NCBI RefSeq assembly: GCF_009905375.1
Contig: NC_133652.1
Span: 121,417,797-121,481,796 of the forward strand
Reading direction: 5' to 3'
Source of the DNA: Apium graveolens
Taxonomy: Eukaryota > Streptophyta > Magnoliopsida > Apiales > Apiaceae
Length of the DNA: 64,000 nucleotides
A program made the position numbers and the translations under genes. Below, piece after piece: positions 35,466-47,264 of the stretch (the first letter of the stretch is position 1; each line of letters opens with the position of its first letter). Under the pieces are notes generated by a model. It searched no databases. It was not told where the DNA came from and saw only the letters and a program-made list of their open reading frames with translations.

Positions 35466-38400
35466 CCAAATTAATACAGCAAAAGCTATTATTAAAGACA
35501 TATATTAAAAACGTGACATGATACAAAAATTATCCAAGATCACTAGGTTTAGTGTTTGAATAGCCCAAATACTAACTATTACAAACCAAAAGTAATCTAT
35601 TATATCGCATCTCCCACTGATGGATCACTTAACTACCTGAGCTCGTATATTTTACTGGGATTGGTTCGATGATTCTCCTATGTTGGACTTACGAGATGTC
35701 TGCTTTATCCTAACCATTATTTCCTAGCTAAAAGATATAAAGGGAAGCAAGTAGTGAGCCAAATGCTTAGCAAGTTCTACTAGCAAAAGATAAACATAGG
35801 GTAGAACAGTTCATAATTTAAATAGCATGGGAATGGCATCATCATTTTGAAAATAATCTTTTAATCAAAACTAATTTTATGACGTTACGGATTACAGTCG
35901 GTGATTAGCCGTGAAGTAATCCCGTACCTCACTGGGTTCTAAATAATTTTGGTAGGATCCCGAGATTGCTTACAAGCCTCAAATAATAAATATGGAAAGG
36001 ACATGCGCCTTAGTCCAGATCCACTAATCTCAACAACACATTTGTCCCTTTGACAGTAAAATTATTAAAACTTTGCATTTTATAAAAATTAGATGCCAAA
36101 ATATTAACATTTCAAAAGCTCTTTAAGCATGAAAGAATCATATAAGTATTTAAGAGATTCTAGGCCAACTTCAATAACAATTGTACTGGAACAAGGTTTA
36201 TTGCCAAACGAATTGAGTCATCAAGGATGAGTATCAATGATTCAACAACTAAGGAAGAAAGTATTGAAAAAGAGTTATAACGATAATCAACGAAGGTAGG
36301 GGTGTCTGATATAAAGTGTAGTACAGGGCGTACACAAAGTTTGGATATGGAATAAAGGATAGTTATCAAATAATGGAGTTCAAAGAATACAAATTACAGG
36401 CAATTTTCAATAAAAGGGAAATACCAAAGTAATACTAGAATCAAGTTCAGGGTATACAAGAGAATAAAGAATGCAGGCTAACCAAGATATTTCGCAAAGG
36501 AATTCATAAAGGTTTTCTTTGGATTTACGAGATCATAAGGTGACAAAGGAAACAGGCAATGGAAGAGGGGTATGAATGAATCAAGTTTTTGTAAACGATC
36601 AAATAGGATTGAAGAACAAGTTATCACAAGAATCAATATTAGGGTTTCTCAACAGGGTATCACAAGTATCAAAAAGGATCACTACTTTATCATGGCATTA
36701 GCAATATCAATTCATAAGGGAAAATCGAGTTACTTTCATCAACTCAAATGATTTACTAACATCACATAAATAAGAAAGTTCGAACACTTGCTATATATCA
36801 AGAAATTTGCAGGACACTTGCAATAATCATAAGTTGAATAAGGGAATACTTGAATTATAACTCAAAAAAGGTTTACAACACTCGCAATATATATAGAATT
36901 GACAAGGGGAAACACTTGCAATATATCAAGGAAGTCCGGGAACACTTGCCTTAAGAAGGCTTAACCAACTCTCGTCTTGATCGTGGGTGTAACCGGGAGC
37001 ACTACTCGACTTTGACGGAAAGTTTACTATCTTCTCGTGAGCCTACACAATAATATTAAACCTCATCAAGATATATTCTTACGAATCCCATCCTTGTTAT
37101 AGAAAATTCGACTCATATCGGCACTTAGGCCTATTTACACATTCGACTATTTACCAATCACATATTATGCTCCAATTATTCATTTAGTATCACATAACAC
37201 ATTTAATCACATAATATACAACATTTATATAATGGTGCACTATTGAGTATTGAATGATCTCACTCAACCAACACAAATGACTCGAAGTGCTAGCTCTTTA
37301 AATTTAAAGTGCCCTTATTAGCCAAACCCCATTCCACTTAGCCACACCTATGGCCTAACCTTCTAATGACCTCTTACAAACAATTAAACTCAATGACCAA
37401 CTCAGGCCTCACCTCTAAGAATACAAAAGCTAAGTGCAAAGGCACAGTGTTCCTAAGTGCAACTCTTAGGTGACATCGAATGGTACGAAGTGACAATGAT
37501 CCCCCTTCCGCTCAAAGTTTTCCACTCAAATTACTACAATGTAATTTCATGTCCTAAATCTAACTTGTGCACTTAGAATGACACCAAGTCCCAACCTAGG
37601 CCTCCTTGGGCCTACTCTCAAAGATGGCTCTCCCATGTCCTAGTGACACTCAAACTGCCCTTATTTGAAATCACTTTATACTCTTGGTTTAAATCTAAAC
37701 CTTCAAACTATGGCTTTCAAAACCTCCCACATACTCCCTAATATCAATACTAAACATTTCCTAATGAGGGCCTATCAATGACATCACTTTCTAAGCTTAA
37801 AAATGCTCATCACTCAAACTATCTCTGTTCTGACCAGAAGTCATGATTCGACTTGTGCAACTGGATAAATGGGTTTGTTTCCTACATTAAAAGCTTCTGG
37901 AATCAACTATAGGTCAATTCCTAACTTCTGATGGCATGGGCCTCCAAATTCCCAACGAATGCCCATTCAAAACTCTCCTACAAACTAGTGTAAATTTCTG
38001 GAAAATGACAAACCGTATACTAACCCTTCCACCTTACTCCCACTTATAAACCAAACATCAAATCAATAAATCAAGCTTATCTACTATACTTACTCTCCTA
38101 AACTCAAAAGTTATCTAAAGTTTGAGATCAGTCCATACCCTTATGCACCAAAACCGAATTATATACTCAAAATTGCAAACCATTACTTAAATCACACTTT
38201 CAAATATTCAAGCATAATCCGAGCATAAACCATAACATGCAAACATAATATCAACCATATATACACAGTAAACAACTTGATATACTCTTGTTTATCAAAA
38301 TAAAGCTTTATCCATTACATGCAAATCAAATCAAGACTCAAAATCTCATAAATTATGACATGCATTCACAATTTCGACTTTAACCAAAAATATACTAATA

Positions 38401-38588
38401 GTACTTTGGTTTTGTTCCAAAAATATTGACATGCAACCTTATCAAGATCATACTTATATAGAATTTGTAACATGCAAAGGTTTTATACTAAGATAACCAT
38501 CGTATAATCATTATTCAAGCATATAACAATCAAAACTCAACACGCAACATAAGTTACTACTCCATTCGGCTCCTTTGGAGTCATAGCC
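35466..38588 (-). repeat. Body of the gypsy solo LTR, left of B2
   Basis: This is 3.1 kb without a supportable gene. On the minus strand it has the texture of the A2 LTR, including ACTTGCTAAGCATTTGGCTC near 35765, comparable to a CTTGCTGAGC stretch at 20191. A loose repeat of ACACTTGC(A/T)ATATAT occurs at about 36785-36955. It ends with TAGCC (38584-38588), the left target duplication of B2. Confidence 0.7.
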
Positions 38589-39201
38589 TGTTAAATATAT
38601 TTGATAATGTCATGGCTAATATAATTTATGTTTAGATTTCAGATCTTATTTAACAGGACAAATCAGTACTTAACTGTTGATCAGTACTTATACTGGAAGT
38701 CAGGACTTAAGGATATCAGTACTTATATTATCAGGAGATAATCATCAGAAGTTAGATATCAGAACTTAAGTGCTGAAGGATGATCAGAGTAGGACAGTAG
38801 CTGATTAAAGGAAAGAAGATCGAGATAAACATAAGAAGAGATATGCATGAAGAAGGAATTCCGTGAAGAATGGAATACTTGGAAGAAAAGATATCTGATT
38901 GATATATTTTAGGAAGCAGAATTATATTCCATATCAATTAGCGATTATCTTGTAACTGTGTAGTATATAAACAAAGACATAGGGTTTATACTATAAGTGT
39001 TATCATATATTCGAGAAGATTGTTCATTGTAACCCTAGCAGCTCTCGTGATATTTGTTCATCACTGAGAGGTAACAGTTTCATACTGTAACAGAGTTTAT
39101 TGTTTCAATAAAGTTTGTTTTCTGTTACTTATTATATTAAAGTTCGATTTGATTGTATTATACACTGTATTCACCCCCTCTACAGTGTGTGTGACCTAAC
39201 A
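38589..39201 (+). repeat. B2 5' LTR
   Basis: This 613 bp LTR runs from TGTTAAATA to CCTAACA. It has TATATAAAC near 38965 and a TTCACCCCC block near 39170. Its first half carries several [A/T]TCAG[A/T]ACTTA motifs, including TATCAGAACTT at 38757-38767. It is homologous to the B5 LTR. Confidence 0.95.
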
Positions 39202-39203
39202 AG

Positions 39204-39215
39204 TGGTATCAGAGC
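39204..39215 (+). other. B2 primer-binding site (tRNA-iMet type)
   Basis: TGGTATCAGAGC lies two bases after the LTR end. Confidence 0.94.
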
Positions 39216-39257
39216 CTATCTGTTAACACACATACAGTTAAAGATCCAAACACAATC

Positions 39258-41514
39258 ATGTCGGACACAGAAACTCTAACTAAGCCTACCAAAACTGAGG
39301 AACCACAAAAGACACAAATTCAGAGTCGGTATGAGACCATCAGAGTTCCCATACTGAGACCATCTGAATATCCCATATGGAAGGTAAGGATGACCATGTT
39401 CCTGGAAGCAACAGATCCAGAATACCTTGATAGAATCAAGGAAGGGCCTCACAAACCAACCAAGCTCGCTGTTGCAGTTGCAGGTGAAGCAGCAAAGACC
39501 GTACCAAAGGAGAAGAGTGATTATATTGCTGAAGATATAGCATCAGTTGCTAAGGATGCTAAGGTACGACACTTACTGCATAGTGCCATTGATAATGTAA
39601 TGTCAAACAGGGTAATCAACTGCAAGACTGCTAAGGAAATATGGGATGCTCTGGAAACAAGGTGTCAGGGAACTGACACAATTAAGAAGAACATGAAGAC
39701 AATACTCACTCAAGAGTATGAACACTTTGACTCAAAGACTAATGAGTCATTGAATGATTTATATGATAGATTTGTCAAACTTTTGAATGATTTGTCATTG
39801 GTTGATAAAGAGTATGATCTTGAAGATTCAAACCTTAAGTTCCTAGCTCTTCCTGAATGTTGGGATTTGAAGGCAACGACAATAAGAGACAACTACAATC
39901 TTGATGAAACAACTCTTGACGAAATCTATGGAATGCTCAAGACTCATGAGCTTGAGATGGAACAAAGAAGCAAGAGGAAAGGAGGAAAGTCAAGGACAGT
40001 TGCTCTTAAGGCTGAAGAAGAATTCCCCAAAGCAGCTTCCTCAAGGAAAGACAAGGGTAAAGCTCTTGTCATAAAGTCTGAAACTGAGTCATCAAATTCT
40101 GAAAGTGATGATGAATCACAAAGATTGCATACAGGAAGTTCAGGAAGGGAAAGAAGTTTTCCAGGAAAGGCATAAGTTCTGATAAGAAGAATTTCAGAAG
40201 ATCTGAAGGCAGAGGAGGAAAGTCTGACAGAGGAGATTACACCAATGTTAAATGCTATAACTGTGGTGAGAAAGGCCACATATCTCCTGATTACAAGAAG
40301 GTAAAGGGTGACAAAGGCAAGGCTCTTGTCACAAAGCAGAAAAGCTGGACAGACACCTCAGACTCTAAAAGTGAGGAAAACTATGCATTGATGGCAAATG
40401 CTGATAAAGAAAGTGCTGAGAGCAGTTCTGAAGCTGCTGAAACAAAGGTACCTCAGACTACTTATGCTTTTCATACTGATGATATTAATGAGTTGAGAAG
40501 ATATCTTAAAACCATGTTTGTTAGTTATAGAGATCAAACTTTAACATGTGAAAGATTAACTTCTGAAATCTTACATTTAAGAAAAGAAATGATTTCTTAG
40601 AAAAAGAGTTAGTCATGTTCCATCAAACTCAGAAGGATAGAGATGATGCTTTTTCTGTTAGGGATGAAGTGCTAAAAATGAATGAATCTCTAAAAACTGA
40701 GTTAGAAAAGGAAAGAGAGATTATCAGGACTTGGACTAACTCTGGCAAAACAACTCAAAATTTGCTAAGTAGTGGAAACTGGAAAGAGGGCTTAGGTTAT
40801 GGAGAAGATAAGAATGATAAAGGAACTGAAGAAATTAAGCCTGTTGATAAGCAAAAGCCAAAATTAAAACCTGTTAAGTTTGTAACTGTAAAGTCTGAAA
40901 ATGAGAAATCAGAAGTTACAAAGGAATTAACTTCTGACAAACTAAAACAGGACAAGACAGCTGAAGTGAACATAGGCTTAATGACAAAGAAGCAGCTTAA
41001 GCATAAGCTGAAAGATGTTAAGAATGCAAACAAGGTAAAATCACCTAGAAAAAATAGGAATGGAAAGGAAGGTGTGAATAAAAGCAATAATTATAAACCT
41101 ATTCCTGATGCTTCTAGGAAAACATGTCATAACTGTGGAAGTTCTAACCATCTGGCTTCTTTCTGCAGGAAGAATAAGAATATTAACTCCTTACCTTCAA
41201 AATCAGGAGTTAAGAGTCAGTCTGTTAGATACAAACCACAAAATCCTTGTTTTCATTGTGGTAGTTTATGGCATTCCATTTATACTTGTAAGGAATATCA
41301 TAGCTTGTACTATGATTATTATCAAATAAAACCTTCTTTGAAGAAAGTTTCCATTGTTCCTTCTAGTGTAAATTCTGATTCAAAGTCTGATAGTGTAAGT
41401 TCTGATAAGAAAAATGTTAACATAAACTCTGACGCTAAATCCACTGCAAATGTTAACAAACTTAATAAGGCCAAAGGATCCAAGCAAGTCTGGGTCCTTA
41501 AAACTAATAATTAG
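39258..41514 (+). pseudogene. B2 gag, decayed
   Basis: The ATG is at 39258. The UBN2-type domain covers about residues 30-240 (SEYPIWKVRM, NCKTAKEIWDAL, DSNLKFLAL). Compared with B5, about 80-120 bases are deleted near 40120 with loss of frame, and a base is lost near 40580. Three knuckles follow: CYNCGEKGHISPDY (last Cys is Tyr), CHNCGSSNHLASFC and CFHCGSLWHSIYTC. A Ser/Asp/Lys-rich tail, partly encoded by repeated AAGTTCTGATAAG, ends WVLKTNN and TAG at 41512-41514. Gag would bind element RNA in cytoplasmic particles. Confidence 0.92.
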
Positions 41515-41532
41515 TGGTCTTTGTGATTGCAG

Positions 41533-44500
41533 GGCAACAGGAAAAATATTCTAGTTCTAGACAGTGGATGTTCAGGACATATGACTGGAAATAAGGCCCT
41601 GCTATCAGACTTTGTGGAGAAAGCTGGCCCAAGTGTTTCTTATGGAGATGGCAACATTGGAAAAATATTGGGATATGGCAATATCAATCTTGGAAATGTC
41701 ATAATTAAAGAAGTAGCTCTGGTCTCAGGACTTAAACACAACCTACTGAGTATAAGTCAAATCTGTGACAGAGGTTATCATGTTGATTTCTTTGAAGAAC
41801 ACTGTGAAATTGTGAGTAAATCTAAAGGCAAAGTTGTTCTGAAAGGATACAGGCGTGGTAACATTTATGAAGCTAAGCTTTCAACAAGTACTGATGGTTC
41901 TGCAATCTGTCTGATGAGTAGAGCATCAATTGAAGAAAGCTGGAATTGGCACAAGAAACTCTCTCATTTAAATTTCAACAATATAAATGAACTGGTCAAG
42001 AAAAATCTTGTGAGAGGATTGCCAAAAACAGTATTTGCTCCTGATGGTCTTTGTGATTCCTGTCAGAAAGCCAAACAAAGAAAATCTTCATTCAAGAGCA
42101 AGACTGAATCATCAATTCTTGAGCCTTATCATCTACTACATGTTGATCTATTTGGTCCAGTAAATGTCATGTCTATTACAAAGAAGAAGTATGCGTTGGT
42201 CATAGTGGATGAGTTCACCAGATACACATGGGTGTATTTCTTGCACACAAAAAGTGAAACTGCATCTATCTTGATTGATCATGTCAAACATCTGGATAAA
42301 ATGTTCAAAGATTCTGTGAAAGTTTTAAGGAGTGATAATGGCACTGAGTTCAAGAATTTGATAATGGAAGAGTTCTGCAAAAACCATGGAATAAAGCAGG
42401 AAATTTCTGCTCCTGGAACTCCACAGCAAAATGGAGTTGTTGAAAGGAAGAATAGAACTCTCATTGAAGCTGCACGTACAATGCTTGAAGAAGCAAAGCT
42501 TCTAACCTATTTTTGGGCTGAAGCTGTGCAGACTGCTTGTTTTACTCAAAATGCAACACTCATTAACAAGCATGGAAAAACACCATATGAGATGGTGAAG
42601 AAAAAGAAGCCAAATCTGAAATACTTTCATGTATTTGGATGCAAGTGTTTTGTTCTCAAGAATCATCCTGAACAGCTATCAAAGTTTGATCTAAAAGTTG
42701 ATGAAGGAATCTTTGTTGGATATCCACTTTCCACAAAAGCCTTCAGAGTCTATAATTTGAGAACAAAAGTGGTCATGGAATCTATCAATGTCTCTTTTGA
42801 TGACAAGAAGATTACTGGTCTTGAAGATTTCATTGACCATGATCAGCTGAGATTTGAAAATGAAGACTCAAATTTGGATACTGAAACTCCTGACAGTCTA
42901 AGTCCTGATACTGTAAACTCTGATGGAATAAACTCTGATGTTATTGAAACTGTGGTGGCTACGCCAAGGGAAGATGCACCTATGCAGGGGGAGCATACTC
43001 AAGATCCTACCACAGCTCAAGAAACATCAGAATATACATCCGGCTCTTCAAGTTCTTATTCGTCAAGTTCTGATTCGTCAAGTTCTGATAAGCCAAGTTC
43101 TGATAGTGCTGAAAATCTAAATACTGAAGAATCCAACTCAGAGAGCACAGTTTCAGGGGGAGCATCAGAAAATGAAGATAGCATGGATCATGGGGGAGCA
43201 TCCAGTTCTAGAGAAAACCTTCCATCTGCAAGGAAGTGGACAAAATCACATACACCTGATTTGATAATTGGAGATCCTGATGCAGGTGTCAGAACTAGAA
43301 CAGGTACTTCAAATGAATGTCTCTACAATTCTTTTCTCTCTCAGACTGAGCCAAAGAAAGTTGAAGAAGCTCTTCAAGATGCTGATTGGGTGCAAGCAAT
43401 GCAGGAAGAGTTAAATGAATTTGAAAAAAACAAAGTCTGGACCCTAGTGCCAAGACCAAAGAATAGATCTGTTGTTGGTACAAAATGGGTATTCAGAAAC
43501 AAAACTGACAGTGATGGCATAATTACAAGGAATAAGGCAAGACTGGTTGCAAAAGGATATTCTCAACAGGAAGGAATTGATTATGATGAAACATTTGCAC
43601 CAGTTGCTAGGTTAGAAGCCATAAGGATATTTTTGGCTTATGCTGCTCACAAAAAGTTTACTGTCTTTCAAATGGATGTGAAAAGTGCTTTTCTCAATGG
43701 ATAATTAGAGGAGGAGGTATATGTTGAACAACCTCCAGGCTTTGTAGATACCAAACATCCAGATTATGTCTACAGGCTTGATTAAGCACTTTATGGACTT
43801 AAGCAAGCTCCTAGAGCATGGTATGAGACTTTAGCTCAGTTTCTTCTGGAAAGTGGATTTAATAGAAGAACAATAAACAAAACACTATTCTACCTCAACC
43901 ATGGAAAGGACTTACTTCTGGTTCAGATAAATGTTGATGATATCATTTTTGGGTCTACAAATGACAAACTTTGCAAGAAGTTTGCCAAACTAATGCAGCC
44001 AAGATATCAGATGAGTATGATGGGGGAACTTAGCTATTTTCTGGGCCTTCAAGTCAAGCAGAATGAAGAAGGCACTTTTATTTGTCAAACCAAGTACACC
44101 AGAAACTTGCTGAAGAAATTTGGAATGCAAGATTGTTCAAGTGCATCCACTCCTATGGCCACTGCAACAAAACCGGATAAGGATACTGGTAAATCAGTAG
44201 ATATTACTGATTACAGAGGTATGATTGGCTCTCTACTCTATCTAACTGCTAGTAGACCTGATATCATATATGCTACCTGTCTTTGTGCAAGATTTCAAGC
44301 AGATCCAAGAAAACCTCACTTAACAGCTGTGAAAAGAATCTTTAAGTATCTTAAAGGAACAGCTGATCTGGGATTGTGGTATCCTAGAGAATCAGACTTT
44401 AAACTTATAGGTTACTCAGATGCAGATTTTGCAGGCTGCAAAATTGACAGGAAAAGCACAAGTGGAAGCTGCCAATTTCTTGGAGGCAGATTGGTTTCTT

Positions 44501-44886
44501 GGTACAGCAAGAAACAAAAGTCAATTTCCACATCAACTGCAGAAGCAGAGTATATTGCTGCAGGAAGCTGTTGTGCATAGATTCTTTGGATGAAGAATCA
44601 GTTACTGGATTATGGGTTAACATATTTCAAAATCGCTATTTACTGTGATAATCAAAGTGCTATTGTTATGACAGGTAATCCAGTTCAACACTCTATGACA
44701 AAGCACATCAGCATCAGGTACCACTTCATAAGGGAATATGTGGATGAAGGTACAGTGGAATTGCACTTTGTTCCAACAGATCAACAACTAGCAGATATCT
44801 TCACAAAACCACTATGTGAAGCCACTTATACAAGATTGGTAAATGAACTTGGAATGGTCTCAGGTTCTTTTTCTAAATTTGTCTAG
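41533..44886 (+). pseudogene. B2 pol (PR-INT-RT-RH), copia type, three in-frame stops
   Basis: Pol is one frame throughout, in the same frame as the end of gag but separated from it by TAG and TGA. Protease has [10 protein letters not shown]. Integrase HHCC runs about 41945-42095, and the DDE core has [16 protein letters not shown] and [10 protein letters not shown] Ser/Asp-rich linker covers 42860-43210. RT has NVDD at 43930-43941 where YVDD is expected. RNase H has SDADFAGC and ADIFTKPL, ending SGSFSKFV. Stops are TAA at 43702, TAA at 43783 and TAG at 44578. With an altered RT motif and three stops this copy cannot make its own pol as read. Confidence 0.95.
42987..43201 (+). other. Three GGGGGAGCAT tracts in the B2 INT-RT linker
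   Basis: GGGGGAGCAT occurs at 42987-42996, 43156-43165 and 43192-43201, in frame, within the low-complexity linker. B5 has GGGGGAGCA at 60819-60827 and B1 has GGGGGAG at 22618-22624 in the equivalent linker. They could act as central polypurine tracts. Confidence 0.7.
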
Positions 44887-46235
44887 TTTTGTTCTGATGC
44901 ATCAGACTTTATGATCAGTATTTACAGAATGTAATCTCTTTGTTTATTCTGTGCTTAATTGAAATACACGTTTAAGTGCTGATTGTTGTCTGATATATGT
45001 TTCTAAACTCTGATAAGTGATATGTCTGTTCAAGTAACTATTCAATCCTATGAGGATAACTGTGCTAGATACTGACCTAGTAGTCTTCAATAAACAAATG
45101 ATTCCATGTAAGAAGTAATTATTTCAGTGGAAATCTTATGACACTAGCAAATTCTGATAATTGAGCTTAGTTAAGTTTACTTTGTATATCTTATTACTAA
45201 GTCACAAATTAGAATAATGCTACTCATCTGTTAAGTTCTGATACTAGTAAAACTGCTGAATGTACTAAGTGCTGATAAACCTCACTTATCAAAAGAAAAA
45301 GCAAAAAGATCAAAGAATAAAATCAGGTACTCCTTTGAGATCTAGAGTAAAAATGTGGAAGGGAAGACCCAAGTGCATTGCTGGTATTAAGTAAATATGC
45401 ATTAGAAAAGCAAAATATTTTCTTGGTGACTTTTCACACTCTATGATTACTGGAGAAATACTCTGATAATAGCATAAATTCTGATAAGCAGTCGTGACTC
45501 ACTTACACTGAGAAGCCACTGTAAAATAGAATTTCAAAAGATGCATAAAATTAGCACAAAATAGTTGAGGTGGACTCAAGCATGAACTCATTCATCAGTA
45601 GGTTTCAGGACAATGACAGCTCTTTAGCAAAAATTTAGTTATGCCTTATTTCTAAGATGTACTGAAGTGAATCAGACTTTACTCTTTGTCTGTTATTTAG
45701 CTTAATGCACACACTAATCACTCCATCTGAATGATGAAAATTACTGTGGAGGTCTCTGTTATTCTAGATAAACAGTCATTGTGTCACTTTGCATAAATTC
45801 TGAGGACAAACTCTGGTTTCATATTATGATGATTAAGTTCTGAAGAGTATAACTCAGAACTTATATGAGGACTTACTAAGATGGGCATTCCTTCTTCGAG
45901 TTAAGAAATTATGTTCTGATGACTGTTAAGTTCTGGTATAGATCTAAGTTCTGATTTCTCAGTCTAATCCCTTACTTGGCTTATCTGTGAATAAAATTTG
46001 GTAACAGTCTCAGTTCGAACTAGAATATGTTGAAGTGGAAGATTAATAGTCACTATGATTAGGATTAATGGTATTCATACTTGAACAGTCCACTGTTACT
46101 TGTTTTGTGTGCGTTTTAAACCATGTTTCCTCTTTCCAATGAATGTTATTCTTTTTCAAAGTCTAGGGAGACGAGGTAGAATTAATTCTACCTGTCAGCA
46201 TTCAATTTCTTTGCGTCTCCTGGCATTCTCTTGCC
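44887..46235 (+). other. B2 spacer between pol and the small ORF
   Basis: This is 1.35 kb of non-coding sequence with many TTCTGATA/AAGTTCTGAT motifs (for example 45233-45243, and a run at about 45905-45960). I see no gene. Confidence 0.75.
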
Positions 46236-46242
46236 TATATAA
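46236..46242 (+). promoter_or_regulatory. TATA-like box ahead of the small B2 ORF
   Basis: TATATAA lies 75 bases before the ATG at 46317. It is followed by a C/A/T-rich leader (CTCACTCTCG, ACCATCACAAATGG) that resembles a plant 5' UTR. Confidence 0.55.
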
Positions 46243-46316
46243 GCAACCACTTCACATCAGCCTTCCGATCACACTTTTATCACAAACTCACTCTCGTTTT
46301 TCATTTACCATCACAA

Positions 46317-46559
46317 ATGGCTGCATTTGGCTGGTTCTACAATTATGGTGATGAGACTGTGCATGTCTTTTTGAATGGAATTCCAACTCCATACCCTATC
46401 ACCAACATCCCTCACAATCTCTGGATTCAATTTCCAGAGGTTATCAAACGTGATCTGGTGGCCGTTCGAAGAGAACTTCATCTTCATCGTCTCCGCCAGC
46501 AAGAGCGAATCATCCGACTCGCCATTCTGTTTGTCCAGAGTAGGAAGAAGAAGAAATGA
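46317..46559 (+). CDS. Small intact ORF in B2, unknown 80-aa protein
   Basis: The ATG is in a good plant context (ACAAATGGC), 75 bases after a TATA-like box. The N-terminal half is aromatic and hydrophobic (MAAFGWFYNYGDETVHVFLNG). The C-terminal half is strongly basic and probably helical (VRRELHLHRLRQQERIIRL), ending RSRKKKK-like (VQSRKKKK). No Cys-based knuckle is present, and there is no clear membrane segment. It sits between pol and the large post-pol ORF and is undamaged while both neighbours carry stops. I do not recognise a family. A basic nucleic-acid-binding or nuclear-targeting role is conceivable, but only from composition. Its small size means it could be open by chance. Confidence 0.6.
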   Translation: MAAFGWFYNYGDETVHVFLNGIPTPYPITNIPHNLWIQFPEVIKRDLVAVRRELHLHRLRQQERIIRLAILFVQSRKKKK

Positions 46560-47110
46560 TTTAATCTTGTCTTCTTCCTGTTTTTCTTCATCATCAGCTT
46601 TGTCAGGCTTCTTAGTTAGGACTAAAGCTGTTGATGTTAGGTTTAGAAGCTTAGGGAAAATCTTGTATAAGTATTGATGTAATTTCCATTTCATGAATGT
46701 ATTGTCTTGATATATTAATGAAAGTTGTTTTTACTTCAAGATTTTGTCTCTGAGTTATTTTATCTTGTGTTGATAAATCCTGATTGATATTCTGATGACC
46801 ATATAAATTTTTTTTTATATTAAGTTCTGATTCGTTTTTCAGCACTTACTTTCAGCACTTACTTATCTAATTTATCTTGGTCATTTTCATGTGATTTATT
46901 TTCAGAATATTAATGATACAGTGAAAAATAATTCAATCAGTGATAACGGTTTAAATTTTGAATTAAAACTGTTTCTCTTGATAAATGGAACGGTTTTTCC
47001 TTGAAACTAGGCAAATGGGTAAGTAATGATTCCTGTTTTCTCGAGCCCAGTAACTGTCCGTTATTACTGCATGTCTGACAGGTGTCCAACGGTAACATTT
47101 TTGTTCAGAG
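46560..47110 (+). other. B2 spacer between the two post-pol cistrons
   Basis: This T-rich sequence would serve as a 3' UTR for the small ORF. AAGTTCTGATTC lies near 46820. The minus-strand open frames here look like shadows. No gene is seen. Confidence 0.6.
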
Positions 47111-47118
47111 TATAAGTA
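47111..47118 (+). promoter_or_regulatory. TATA-like box ahead of the large B2 post-pol ORF
   Basis: TATAAGTA is followed by about 145 bases of T/C-rich leader (TTTTTCTCTCTAC, CTCTCTTTCTTCTC) and then CACATGGCACC at 47265. This is the same layout as in B1 (24748-24866). Confidence 0.55.
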
Positions 47119-47264
47119 CAACAGAGAGAGGATTTCTTTAATCTTTTATTTCCTTCATATTTTTTTCTCTCTACTTACTTTTACTCTCTTTCTTCTCACG
47201 TTGGTTTTTCATACAGACATTTTATCAAACACCTAACAGGCACTTTTGAATCTCAATTTTTCAC

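Noticed and set aside
35466..38588. Search for a host gene in the longest non-coding stretch
   Set aside because: No frame over about 70 codons has a recognisable domain; termini, target duplication and length fit an LTR.
46311..46694. 127-codon minus-strand frame over the small B2 ORF
   Set aside because: The plus-strand ORF has a start context, leader and TATA-like box, while the minus frame has none. Kept as a low-probability alternative only.
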